A DNA stretch of 16,812 bases from Bacillota bacterium (GTDB taxonomy: Bacteria; Bacillota; Bacilli; Paenibacillales; Paenibacillaceae). A program made the position numbers and the translations under genes. The notes beneath the pieces are model-generated. The model did not search any database. It was not told where the DNA came from and worked only from the letters and a program-made list of their open reading frames with translations. The DNA lies in NCBI GenBank assembly GCA_023418755.1, contig JAEZZE010000320.1, positions 1 through 16,812 on the forward strand, in the 5' to 3' direction. Each line of letters opens with the position of its first letter. Position 1 is the stretch's first letter. This document shows positions 7,767-14,638 of the stretch, in pieces.

Positions 7767-8900
7767 ATGAGGATCGTGGGAACCGCGGAACTGAAGCCCG
7801 GGGACGTGCTGGAGAAGGCGGTGCATAACCAAAAAGGCATTGTGATGCTAGAGGCGGGCACCGTTCTCACGGAGCACTATATTCAAAGATTAAAGACTCT
7901 CAGAATCCAATATGTTCATCTGGCCAGCCGGATCGGCCGTTCCGACGACGGGGCCGAGAGGAAAGGGCGCGGCGGGGCCGCGATGGCTTGGGAACGGCCC
8001 GACATCGCGGCGATGAAGAACGACGACGGGCCCCGCAAGGAAGCTGGGAAGATCATCGCCGAGTTCGCGAGCCGGGAAGCGCTGATGGAGCAGCTCGTCC
8101 TCCCGTTCCCGGAGGCGAATTTCCGCCAGACGTTCCGCGACATGGTCATGGACATCTCCCGACAGCAGGCGCTCGCCGAAGAGCTCGGGGTGATGCTGCG
8201 GACGGACCGGATGCTGTTCGAGCACGCCTTGAACGTCACCTTAAGCTCGAGCATCGTGGGAGCGGCGCGCGGGCTGGACAAGCCGCAGATGTACGAGCTG
8301 GCGTTGGGAGCGATGTTTTGCGACGTCGGCATGACAAGGCTGCCCTCGGATTTCACGAAAGTGAACCGGAGATTGAACGAGTCGGAGCTGGAGATTCTGC
8401 GCCAGCATACGAACGAAGGCTATCGGGTGCTGAAGGGAATCAAGGAGGTTCCGCCGCTGTCCGCCCAGTGCGCCTTGCTTCACCACGAACGGTACCGGGG
8501 CTCGGGATACCCGCTGGGCATGACGAACGATAAAATCCCGGAGTACGCGCAGATCGTCGCGATCGCGGACGTCTATAACGCTCTCGGATCTCCCCGTCAT
8601 CACAGGAACGCTTACGCGCCGGCGGAGGCGATCGAATACTTGTCGGCGTCGGGCAATTACGATTTCGACTGGGAGCTGATCCGGTCGTTCCTCGACCACG
8701 TCGTCATCTACCCGGTGTCGACGAAGATCAGGCTGAGCAACGGGCAGCTCGCGACCGTCATGGAGACGGCGAACCGTCCGATCCAGCGGCCGCTCGTCCA
8801 AGTGTTCCGCGACAAAGACGGCAAAGACGTCATCGTCCCTTACACGATGGAATTGCAGTCCCATACGAACGTCGTCATCGTCGGCAAAGCCGACGAGTAG
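7767..8900 (+). CDS. HD-GYP family protein with altered HD motif
   Basis: A 377-aa cytosolic protein (ribosome binding site AAAGGGAGG, 6-nt spacing). HD-GYP proteins are typically cyclic di-GMP phosphodiesterases with a bi- or tri-metal site. The N-terminal part (about 1-55) resembles the lead segment common in Firmicute HD-GYP proteins and is followed by a low-complexity linker. The HD-GYP domain (about 145-315) has His153, His214 in QHTNEGYRVL, His239-His240-Glu241 with RYRGSGYP (the GYP signature), and Asp268 in AIADVYNAL. The HD pair itself reads Cys185-Asp186 in FCDVGMTRLP instead of the usual HDxGK, and DVYD is DVYN. The loss of the HD histidine and of the lysine suggests reduced, altered or absent catalysis, possibly nucleotide sensing. 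Its place between spoIIQ and spoIIID is not one I know from B. subtilis. A role in sporulation is only guessed from position. Confidence 0.85.
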   Translation: MRIVGTAELKPGDVLEKAVHNQKGIVMLEAGTVLTEHYIQRLKTLRIQYVHLASRIGRSDDGAERKGRGGAAMAWERPDIAAMKNDDGPRKEAGKIIAEFASREALMEQLVLPFPEANFRQTFRDMVMDISRQQALAEELGVMLRTDRMLFEHALNVTLSSSIVGAARGLDKPQMYELALGAMFCDVGMTRLPSDFTKVNRRLNESELEILRQHTNEGYRVLKGIKEVPPLSAQCALLHHERYRGSGYPLGMTNDKIPEYAQIVAIADVYNALGSPRHHRNAYAPAEAIEYLSASGNYDFDWELIRSFLDHVVIYPVSTKIRLSNGQLATVMETANRPIQRPLVQVFRDKDGKDVIVPYTMELQSHTNVVIVGKADE

Positions 8901-8918
8901 TCGGGAAATCATCCTTTC

Positions 8919-9045
8919 GGAGGCTGACCATAAGTCAGGACAACCTAAAATGATCGATAACAAGTTGGGAGGGGATATCCCCCGCTTTAATTAATCGATC
9001 CTTTCTGTGGTTGTCCGCTAACGACTTAGGGGTCAGCCCTTTTTG
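8919..9045 (+). repeat. Long palindrome (element B), likely terminator of the HD-GYP gene
   Basis: GGCTGACC (8922-8929) and GGTCAGCC (9031-9038) are inverted ends. Further matches follow inward: TAAGTC/GACTTA, GGACAACC/GGTTGTCC and ATCGAT/ATCGAT. They converge on the perfect 12-bp palindrome GGGGATATCCCC (8971-8982). The right end runs into TTTTT (9040-9044), so the + strand transcript would form a long hairpin plus U tract. The motif order in each arm (AGGCTG.CC, TAAG, ATCGATA, GGGGAT) matches element A at 681-898, which suggests one dispersed family. Confidence 0.72.
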
Positions 9046-9133
9046 TAGGCCTTAAGATGCACCTTTCAAGGCGTCGGACCTATGTTTTCCGTCAAAAAAG
9101 GGACTTTCCTAGCTTGTCAGGCTTGGCAATCTA

Positions 9134-9161
9134 GAATAAGTGACCGCGCCCCTCATATACT
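9134..9161 (+). promoter_or_regulatory. Sigma-E-like mother-cell promoter of spoIIID
   Basis: GAATAAG (9134-9140) fits the first five positions of the sigma-E -35 KMATATT. After 13 bp, CATATACT (9154-9161) matches the -10 CATACANT at all but one position. The GTG start lies about 32 bp downstream. B. subtilis spoIIID is sigma-E dependent, which supports the call; the -35 is imperfect. Confidence 0.5.
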
Positions 9162-9193
9162 GTACCAATCTATTTCAGCAGGGAGGCGGGAGC

Positions 9194-9481
9194 GTGCACG
9201 ATTATATCAAGGAACGCACGATCAAGATTGGCCGCTGCATCGTGGAGACGCGCAATACGGTTCGCATGATCGCCAAGGAATTCGGCGTCTCCAAGAGCAC
9301 GGTGCATAAAGACCTGACGGAACGGCTGCCGGAGATCAATCCGGATCTGGCCGACCAGGTCAAGCACATTCTTGAGTACCATAAGTCGATCCGGCACCTT
9401 AGAGGAGGAGAGGCGACGAAAATCAAGTACAAGAAGACGACGGTCAAGAAACGGGAGGTTATGACAGCCGGCAAGGCCTGA
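9194..9481 (+). CDS. spoIIID: Sporulation transcriptional regulator SpoIIID (GTG start)
   Basis: A 95-aa DNA-binding protein that activates and represses sigma-E and sigma-K regulon genes in the mother cell. The sequence HDYIKERTIKIG, the helix-turn-helix (about residues 23-42, AKEFGVSKSTVHKD), LTERLPEINPDLA and KSIRHLRGGEATK match B. subtilis SpoIIID almost residue for residue as I remember it. The start is GTG 9194, preceded by GGGAGG with 7-nt spacing; the homologous N-terminus begins exactly there, so the upstream in-frame GTG at 9140 is not used. The C-terminal 15 residues are Lys-rich and diverge. It precedes mbl, as in B. subtilis. Confidence 0.97.
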   Translation: MHDYIKERTIKIGRCIVETRNTVRMIAKEFGVSKSTVHKDLTERLPEINPDLADQVKHILEYHKSIRHLRGGEATKIKYKKTTVKKREVMTAGKA

Positions 9482-9606
9482 CCGGGCCGGGGGCGACGAG
9501 CGGGCATGAGCGCACTTGGCGTCCCGCGGGCGCTGAAACCGCTTTGCCGAGACGATTCGGAGATGTTGTCGAATTTTATCCTTTTCAAATCGCCCGAAAA
9601 GAAGGA

Positions 9607-9635
9607 TTTTCCGCGCACGCATCGAATATTATACT
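9607..9635 (+). promoter_or_regulatory. Possible promoter of mbl
   Basis: TTTTCC (9607-9612), 17 bp, TATACT (9630-9635), within an AT-rich island (overlapping TATTAT at 9627-9632) about 45 bp before the mbl ATG. The -35 is weak. The gap 9482-9606 shows no clear terminator for spoIIID, so read-through from spoIIID is also possible. Confidence 0.35.
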
Positions 9636-9680
9636 CTTACAAGATCAGACACTCCATTTTTGGCGAGGGATAAAAGACGC

Positions 9681-10679
9681 ATGTTTAGCAAAGATATCGG
9701 CATCGATCTGGGTACGGCGAACGTATCCATTCATGCAAAAGGCAGGGGAGTCGTGCTCGACGAGCCTTCCGTGGTAGCGATTGAAAGCGATACTCGCAAG
9801 GTGCTCGCGGTGGGGGAAGAGGCCCATCGGATGGTCGGACGCACTCCGGGCAATATTATCGCCACTCGTCCGCTTAAGGACGGCGTGATTGCCGACTTCG
9901 AAGTGACGGATATGATGCTGAAGGCTTTTATCCAGCGCGTCGGAGGAAAAAGTTGGTACAGCAGGCCCCGTATTCTGATCTGCGCCCCTACGAACATCAC
10001 GTCGGTGGAGCAGAAGGCCATTCGGGAGGCTGCGGAGAGAAGCGGCGCCAAGGACGTCTTCCTTGAAGACGAAGCGAAAGCGGCCGCGATCGGAGCGGGG
10101 ATGGATATTTTCCAGCCCAGCGGCAATATGGTAGTCGACATAGGCGGAGGTACGACGGATGTCGCCGTTCTATCCATGGGCGACGTCGTAACCGCCTCTT
10201 CTCTTAAAGTCGCGGGGGACAAGTTCGACGCCGCGATCATGAGATACATAAAGAACAAATATAAATTATTGATCGGCGAGCGGACGAGCGAGGACATCAA
10301 GATCAAGATCGGAACCGTCTATTTGGGCGGGCGCCGGGAGGAGATGGATATCCGGGGCCGGGACATGGTGACCGGCCTGCCGCTCACGGTCACGATCCAT
10401 TCGGACGAAGTGCGGGAAGCCCTGTGGGAGCCGATCATGTCGATCATCGCTTCCGCGAAGTCCGTTCTGGAGCGCACGCCGCCGGAATTGTCCGCGGACA
10501 TTATCGATCGGGGCGTTATTCTGACCGGAGGCGGGGCTCTGCTCGACGGTCTCGACGCGCTGCTCGCCGACGAGATCAAGGTTCCGGTGCTGATCGCCGA
10601 GGAGCCGAAGCATTGCGTCGTGAAGGGAACCGGAATCATGCTCGATCATTTGGATAAAATGACCCGCAAGCTTGGATAA
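9681..10679 (+). CDS. mbl: MreB-like cell-shape protein Mbl
   Basis: A 332-aa actin-fold protein that forms membrane-associated filaments guiding peptidoglycan synthesis along the sidewall. It has the phosphate-1 loop DIGIDLGTAN (5-14), NITSVEQKAIREAAE (105-119), the phosphate-2 loop DIGGGTTD (153-160), IGERTSEDIK, the LERTPPELSADIIDRG segment (263-278) and the adenosine motif VILTGGGALLDG (279-290). The N-terminus (MFSKDIGIDLGTANV) and its place between spoIIID and flhO identify Mbl rather than MreB or MreBH. The start is ATG 9681 with GAGGGA about 11 nt upstream, a longish spacing; the in-frame TTG at 9660 lies on top of that site and is rejected. Confidence 0.94.
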   Translation: MFSKDIGIDLGTANVSIHAKGRGVVLDEPSVVAIESDTRKVLAVGEEAHRMVGRTPGNIIATRPLKDGVIADFEVTDMMLKAFIQRVGGKSWYSRPRILICAPTNITSVEQKAIREAAERSGAKDVFLEDEAKAAAIGAGMDIFQPSGNMVVDIGGGTTDVAVLSMGDVVTASSLKVAGDKFDAAIMRYIKNKYKLLIGERTSEDIKIKIGTVYLGGRREEMDIRGRDMVTGLPLTVTIHSDEVREALWEPIMSIIASAKSVLERTPPELSADIIDRGVILTGGGALLDGLDALLADEIKVPVLIAEEPKHCVVKGTGIMLDHLDKMTRKLG

Positions 10680-10724
10680 GCTAGAACCAACCCAGACCAA
10701 GCTCACGCAAGGAGGACAGTCTTC

Positions 10725-11588
10725 ATGCTAAGAGGGCTCTACACGGCCGCATCCGGAATGATCGCCCAGCAACGGCGTCACGACGTGATCACGAACAATA
10801 TCGCGAACATCAATACGGTCGGCTTCAAGAGCGGCAATTCGGTCAATCGCACGTTCCCCGAGATGCTTATCTACGCCATGGGCGGGCCGAATCCGTCGGA
10901 AGGCAAGGTGGGCAAGCTCAGCACCGGCGTATTCTCGGAGGAGAACCTGCTGAGCATGGTGCAAGGAGATCTTAGGGAAACTTACCGGAGCCAGGATCTG
11001 GCGCTCGTATCGGATATTTTCGTGGACGGAGTCAACTTCGATCCCTCCGGCAAATTCGTGGATGCCAATGGACAAATCACGTATCAGCCGCAAGCCTTCT
11101 TCGCCGTGAACGCGGGCGGTCAGGAACGGTATACGCGGGACGGCAGCTTCAAGACCGCGCCGGACGGCACGCTCGTCACGTCGGACGGATACCCGGTGGC
11201 GGGCGCCGACGGGCAGCCGATCACGGTCGATCGGCCGTGGGACAATATCGCCGTAACGGCGAACGGCCGGCTGGTCGACGCCGAGACGAGGGAGCCGCTG
11301 CCCGGGGCTCCGCAGCTTCGCATCATGCGCGTGGACAACCCGAACCTGCTCGTCCGCGAAGGAGACGGCCGTTTCCGCTACGCGGGCGAGGCGGGCGGGA
11401 TCCGTCAGATCGAAGCCGAGGACCGGGTCGAGGTGCATCAAGGTTATCTGGAGCGTTCGAACGTGGATACGACCCAGGCCGCTATCGATCTCATGGCCGC
11501 TCTCAGAGCGTACGAAGCGAACCAGAAAGTCATTCAGACTTACGATCGCAGCTTGGAAAAAGCCGTCAACGAGATTGGCAGAGTGTAG
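10725..11588 (+). CDS. flhO: Flagellar hook-basal body rod-family protein FlhO (FlgF/FlgG-like)
   Basis: A 287-aa secreted component of the flagellar rod/hook-basal body. The N-terminal rod motif (LYTAASGMIAQQRRHD...NNIANINTVGFK, about 4-36) and the C-terminal motif (ERSNVDTTQAAIDLMAALRAYEANQKVIQTYD, about 243-275) form the coiled-coil D0 termini typical of FlgB/C/E/F/G proteins. Between them are the FlgE/F/G beta domain signatures (FFAVNAGGQERYTRDGSFK). A strong ribosome binding site (GGAGG) precedes the ATG. It starts 45 bp after mbl and ends 14 bp before its paralogue flhP, so the two are co-transcribed. The order mbl-flhO-flhP is the one known in B. subtilis. It is exported by the flagellar type III apparatus, so no signal peptide is expected or seen. 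Confidence 0.92.
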   Translation: MLRGLYTAASGMIAQQRRHDVITNNIANINTVGFKSGNSVNRTFPEMLIYAMGGPNPSEGKVGKLSTGVFSEENLLSMVQGDLRETYRSQDLALVSDIFVDGVNFDPSGKFVDANGQITYQPQAFFAVNAGGQERYTRDGSFKTAPDGTLVTSDGYPVAGADGQPITVDRPWDNIAVTANGRLVDAETREPLPGAPQLRIMRVDNPNLLVREGDGRFRYAGEAGGIRQIEAEDRVEVHQGYLERSNVDTTQAAIDLMAALRAYEANQKVIQTYDRSLEKAVNEIGRV

Positions 11589-11602
11589 GAGGGGTATATT
11601 AA

Positions 11603-12421
11603 ATGAACGGTTCGATGATTACCGCTTCCGTCTCCATGGGCGCGCTCCAGCAGAAGCTGGACATGCTCGCCGATAATTTCGCCAACGTGAACACGGTTGG
11701 CTATAAGCGCAAGACGGCCCAGTTCGAGGATATTTTGACGAGCGTCAACAAGCAGTTGGACGACTTCAACCAGCCGGGCAGAAAGACGCCGCTCGGACTG
11801 GTCGGCGGCTGGGGAACCCGGCTGATGTCGATGCATACGGATATGACCCAAGGCTCGCTTCAGGAGACCGGAATCATGACCGACCTCGCGATCGAGGGCA
11901 ACGGCCTGTTCGAGGTCCGGACGGTCGACGGGGCCCGCGCGTTCACGCGCCATGGTCCGTTCCAGCTTCTCCCCGACGGAGAGGACATGCGGGTGCTGGG
12001 CACGAATGCCGGCCAGCTAGTGATGGGAGCCGGGGACCAGCCGGTTCGCGTGCCGAACGGCTACGAGCTGCGGATCGCGGATGACGGCACGCTTACGGGC
12101 GTGGCCGGGGATGGCATCCAGACGATCGAGCTGGGGCGGCTTAAGCTGGTCGAGATGACCAACGTCGAGCTGCTGCAGACGCTCGCGGACAATCTGTACG
12201 GCGTTCCGGCCGGCATGGATCCGAACAGCGCCGTTCGGGAGCTTGCCGATCCGGGCGCGGCGGGCATAGCGGTTCGCCAAGGCTTCGTGGAGCAATCCAA
12301 CGTGAACATGGCGGACGAAATGAGCGATTTGATGATGGTGCAACGCGCGTACCAATTAAGCGCAAGGGCGCTTTCCTCCAGCGAACAGATGATGGGGATG
12401 GCCAATAGCCTGCGCGGTTAA
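11603..12421 (+). CDS. flhP: Flagellar hook-basal body rod-family protein FlhP
   Basis: A 272-aa paralogue of the preceding protein. N-terminal rod motif QQKLDMLADNFANVNTVGYKRK (about 16-37), central FlgE/F/G-like segment (LAIEGNGLFEVRTVDGARAFTRHGPFQL, about 94-121), and C-terminal QGFVEQSNVNMADEMSDLMMVQRAYQLSAR (about 227-256). It lacks the canonical start LYTAASGM of FlhO and begins MNGSMITASVSMGALQQ. The ribosome binding site GGAGGGG lies about 8-10 nt before the ATG. After the stop there is a hairpin (CGAAGC..AACGG against CCGTT-GCTTCG, 12424-12466) without a T run, so transcription may continue into the next small gene. Confidence 0.92.
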   Translation: MNGSMITASVSMGALQQKLDMLADNFANVNTVGYKRKTAQFEDILTSVNKQLDDFNQPGRKTPLGLVGGWGTRLMSMHTDMTQGSLQETGIMTDLAIEGNGLFEVRTVDGARAFTRHGPFQLLPDGEDMRVLGTNAGQLVMGAGDQPVRVPNGYELRIADDGTLTGVAGDGIQTIELGRLKLVEMTNVELLQTLADNLYGVPAGMDPNSAVRELADPGAAGIAVRQGFVEQSNVNMADEMSDLMMVQRAYQLSARALSSSEQMMGMANSLRG

Positions 12422-12486
12422 CGCGAAGCGGAACGGGCTCAGACAGCCGTCCGCGCCGTTGCTTCGTCGAAGGAGACGAAATTTTC

Positions 12487-12720
12487 ATGAATGCACCTTC
12501 CCGTTCGAACGCCAAGGGCAAACCTTCCTCCGGCAAGGTTATCGCGCGCGTCGTTTGGATGAGCGTTAAATTATTGATTATTCCCGTTCTATGCATAGCG
12601 GCATTAATCGTAGGGCTCGCGATCGGATTTTCCGTGCTGGGGGACAGGCCTCTGGCGGATGTGTTCGATATGAAGACTTGGAAGCATATGTATGATCTCG
12701 TGTTCGCGGAGGGCGCCTAG
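12487..12720 (+). CDS. EpuA-type small membrane protein (often annotated 'RNA polymerase subunit beta')
   Basis: A 77-aa protein with a basic N-terminal tail (SRSNAKGKPSSGK), one transmembrane helix (about 26-51) and a short extracytoplasmic tail DVFDMKTWKHMYDLV. The pattern (small size, single helix, GFSVLGDRPLADVF, then the aromatic TWKHMYDLV) fits the EpuA family (PF11772). This family is widely labelled 'DNA-directed RNA polymerase subunit beta' in Paenibacillaceae although nothing in it resembles RpoB. Function unknown. AAGGAGA lies about 11 nt before the ATG. It is 65 bp after flhP and is closed by the terminator at 12752-12784. Confidence 0.75.
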   Translation: MNAPSRSNAKGKPSSGKVIARVVWMSVKLLIIPVLCIAALIVGLAIGFSVLGDRPLADVFDMKTWKHMYDLVFAEGA

Positions 12721-12751
12721 CGCACGACGGCGCCTTGCAACCGGGACCGCG

Positions 12752-12784
12752 ACTCCCCGGCTTCTGCTCGGGGAGTTTTCATTT
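12752..12784 (+). terminator. Rho-independent terminator after the EpuA-type gene
   Basis: ACTCCCCG (12752-12759) pairs perfectly with CGGGGAGT (12769-12776) across a 9-nt loop, followed by TTTTCATTT. It closes the mbl-flhO-flhP-epuA-like cluster. The T tail overlaps the -35 of the next promoter. Confidence 0.88.
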
Positions 12785-12804
12785 GTCGAGGTGAGCGTTA
12801 TAAT
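12776..12804 (+). promoter_or_regulatory. Sigma-A type promoter of the CDP-alcohol phosphatidyltransferase gene
   Basis: Consensus TATAAT (12799-12804) with TTTTCA (12776-12781) 17 bp upstream; the latter matches TTGACA at 4 of 6. The -35 lies in the T tail of the preceding terminator. About 30 bp of leader precede the ATG at 12841. Confidence 0.6.
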
Positions 12805-12840
12805 GATGGGGAACTTGAGAAAGACGGGGGGAAAGCGGGA

Positions 12841-13350
12841 ATGAACGTGCCAAATCTGCTGACGATGTCCCGCTTCGTACTGATTCCCGTGTTTTTGGTG
12901 TTGTATTTCGAAGACTATTCGATCGCCGCGTTGCTCACGTTGCTGCTGGCCGGGTTTACCGATTTTCTCGACGGCTACATCGCCCGGCGGAGCGGACAAG
13001 TTACCGTAACGGGCAGCATGCTGGACCCCCTTGCCGATAAGCTGATGATGCTGTCCGTCATTCTCGCCCTGCTGATCAAGAGCGTGCTGCCGCTAGCCGC
13101 TTTCGTCGCGATGGCTTTCCGGGAATTGGGGATGATCATCGGTTCGGCTATTTTTTATTTCCGCGGATTCAAAACGGTACCCGCCAACGGGGTAGGCAAG
13201 GCGACGACGATCATCTACTATCTGGCGATCACGCTGCTCTTGCTGGAGCAGCCCGGAGGCGTGCCCGCGCTATGGACCGGGATCGTCCTGTCCTTCGTGG
13301 CCTCGTTTATCTACTTCATGAAATTCAAGAAAATAAACGGTGTTTCCTAA
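12841..13350 (+). CDS. CDP-alcohol phosphatidyltransferase, PgsA-like
   Basis: A 169-aa integral membrane enzyme expected to transfer a phosphatidyl group from CDP-diacylglycerol to an alcohol, most likely glycerol-3-phosphate as in PgsA. It carries the complete family motif D-x2-DG-x2-AR-x8-G-x3-D-x3-D: Asp41, Asp44-Gly45, Ala48-Arg49, Gly58, Asp62, Asp66. The N-terminal MNVPNLLTMSRFVLIPVF is the usual opening of PgsA. About five hydrophobic helices are visible. It is slightly shorter than B. subtilis PgsA, and the usual pgsA locus is elsewhere in Bacillus, so this may be a paralogue. The ATG is preceded by GGGGGGAAAGCGGGA. Exact substrate not decidable from sequence. Confidence 0.85.
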   Translation: MNVPNLLTMSRFVLIPVFLVLYFEDYSIAALLTLLLAGFTDFLDGYIARRSGQVTVTGSMLDPLADKLMMLSVILALLIKSVLPLAAFVAMAFRELGMIIGSAIFYFRGFKTVPANGVGKATTIIYYLAITLLLLEQPGGVPALWTGIVLSFVASFIYFMKFKKINGVS

Positions 13351-13358
13351 AAGTGCAT

Positions 13359-13585
13359 GTTTCAAAAAGTCCGGTTTTCAGCACCGGGGCTGGTCGTTCG
13401 CCTGACGGCGAACTGCTCGCCCATGCATCCCGGAAGGTTGGGTAAAGGCCGGGGATGAGGAAGCGATCGCCTAGTGTAGTAAAAACTGCGTGAGTACCGG
13501 AAGATCCGGGTGAATCCAAGATTCGACGTCGAATCCGCTTCGTGAATCACTTCGTGATGTGATCAAACTTGGACTTTTTAGAACA
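13359..13585. repeat. Hairpin-rich element with inverted ends (element C)
   Basis: AAAAAGTCC (13364-13372) near the left end is inverted at the right as GGACTTTTT (13571-13579), with further similarity on both sides (TGTTTC against GAACA). Inside are several small palindromes: GTTCGCC-tgac-GGCGAAC (13396-13413), CCGG-aagat-CCGG (near 13498-13510), the perfect 16-bp palindrome GATTCGACGTCGAATC, and ATCAC-ttc-GTGAT. No ORF of coding quality crosses it. It looks like a dispersed intergenic repeat of MITE type; whether it is transcribed cannot be seen. Confidence 0.6.
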
Positions 13586-13605
13586 ACCCTTAGGCGCGAC
13601 AAGAA

Positions 13606-13642
13606 CCTGCCACCGGCTCCGACATCGTCAACCGGCGGCAGG
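13606..13642 (+). other. Stem-loop upstream of fabZ
   Basis: CCTGCC-a-CCGG (13606-13616) pairs with CCGG-c-GGCAGG (13632-13642) across a 15-nt loop. No T run follows, so it is not a standard terminator; it could be leader structure. The rest of 13643-13755 shows no strong promoter (TATTAT at 13691 lacks a -35). Confidence 0.35.
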
Positions 13643-13755
13643 TACCCTTATATCAACCCCGGCTGCTGCAGCTCGTCCGGGGGATGTCTCTATTATTCGC
13701 CGCGCGGCGCAAGCTTATGCGCGCGCAGACTTACAAAACCCGGGAGGAATAACTT

Positions 13756-14193
13756 ATGCTCGATATCGTACAAATTCAGGAATTGATTCCGCATCGTCCG
13801 CCGTTTCTGCTCGTGGACCGCATTCTGGAGCTCGAACCGGGCAAGCGGGCGGTCGGCCTCAAGAACGTGACGATGAACGAGCCGTATTTCGTCGGGCATT
13901 TTCCGGGTTATCCGGTCATGCCGGGGGTGCTGATCGTCGAGGCGTTGGCCCAGGTCGGCACGGTAGCGATGCTGGCTCTGGAGGAAAACCGGGGCAAGCT
14001 CGGTTTCTTTGCCGGAATCGACGGCTTCCGCTTCCGCGAGCAGGTGAAACCGGGCGACACGCTTACCCTGGAGCTGGAAGTGACGCGATTAAAGGGCCCG
14101 ATTGGCAAAGGCCGGGGCGTCGCGCGGGTGGGCGACAAAGTCGTAGCCGAGGGAGAGCTGATGTTCGCGCTGTCCGATCCGTCGAAAGCTTAA
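13756..14193 (+). CDS. fabZ: 3-hydroxyacyl-[acyl-carrier-protein] dehydratase FabZ
   Basis: A 145-aa hot-dog fold enzyme that dehydrates beta-hydroxyacyl-ACP to trans-2-enoyl-ACP in type II fatty-acid elongation, in the cytosol. It has the N-terminal substrate-tunnel motif IPHRPPFLLVDRI (11-23), the catalytic His48 in YFVGHFPGYPVMPGVL and Glu62 in IVEALAQ, then GFFAGIDGFRFREQVKPGD. Length is normal for the family. A strong ribosome binding site (GGGAGGAA) precedes the ATG. The position downstream of flhP matches B. subtilis, where fabZ (ywpB) lies near flhO-flhP. Confidence 0.96.
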   Translation: MLDIVQIQELIPHRPPFLLVDRILELEPGKRAVGLKNVTMNEPYFVGHFPGYPVMPGVLIVEALAQVGTVAMLALEENRGKLGFFAGIDGFRFREQVKPGDTLTLELEVTRLKGPIGKGRGVARVGDKVVAEGELMFALSDPSKA

Positions 14194-14206
14194 AGAACGG
14201 AGCGCG

Positions 14207-14543
14207 CGGATAACGAAGAGTCGCTAGAGTTCATGTGGGGCGCGGACAGCGAAGAGTCGCAAGAGCTCGTGTGGGGCGAACGGACAAATGAAGTGTCGTA
14301 AGAGCTCGCACGGGGCGATCGAACTGTGAAGAGCCAAGTGGCACGTGGGGTCATCGAACAGTGAAGTCTGTAAGAGGCTGCGCGGGGTGATCGAACAGTG
14401 AAGATCTGTAAGAGGCTGCGCGGGGTGAACGGACATATGAAGTGTCGTAAGAGCTCGCACGGGGCGATCGAACTGTGAAGAGCCGTAAGTGGCCACGCGG
14501 GGTGTGCGGACAAACGAAGGGTCGTAAGAGCTCCGCGGGGCGA
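14207..14543. repeat. Degenerate tandem array, nine units of 35-39 bp
   Basis: Units start at 14207, 14243, 14281, 14319, 14354, 14391, 14430, 14468 and 14507. Each contains GAAG, then (T)CGTAAGAG-like, then a G-rich end near CGGGG. Two subtypes can be told apart by their opening: CGGACA/CGGATA (units 1, 2, 3, 7, 9) and TCGAAC (units 4, 5, 6, 8). Unit pair 3-4 closely resembles pair 7-8, so expansion included two-unit blocks. Lengths vary by 1-4 bp, so no reading frame is preserved. There are no unique spacers, so it is not CRISPR. Confidence 0.85.
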
Positions 14544-14638
14544 TCCAAATCGGCTTTTTGAAAGATTAGCTTGGCGCCGCCGATGCCGGTGATTAGATCT
14601 TGCAGCTACCGCTTAATAGAGTGAAAGGGTGTGAATTA
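14544..14638 (+). other. pgcA leader
   Basis: A short stem (CGAT-ccaa-ATCG) followed by TTTTT (near 14541-14559) is a poor terminator candidate. TTGGCG (14571-14576) and TTAGAT (14593-14598, preceded by TGA) with a 16-bp spacer form a weak promoter candidate for pgcA. Confidence 0.3.

Noticed and set aside
9140..9193. Upstream GTG start for SpoIIID adding 18 residues
   Set aside because: It overlaps the sigma-E-like promoter, and the conserved protein begins at HDYIKERTIKIG, just after the GTG at 9194.
14190..14548. Minus-strand open frames with Ser/Pro-rich repeats over the tandem array
   Set aside because: Several frames are open at once because of the repeat composition; unit lengths vary by non-multiples of three, so no protein repeat is conserved.
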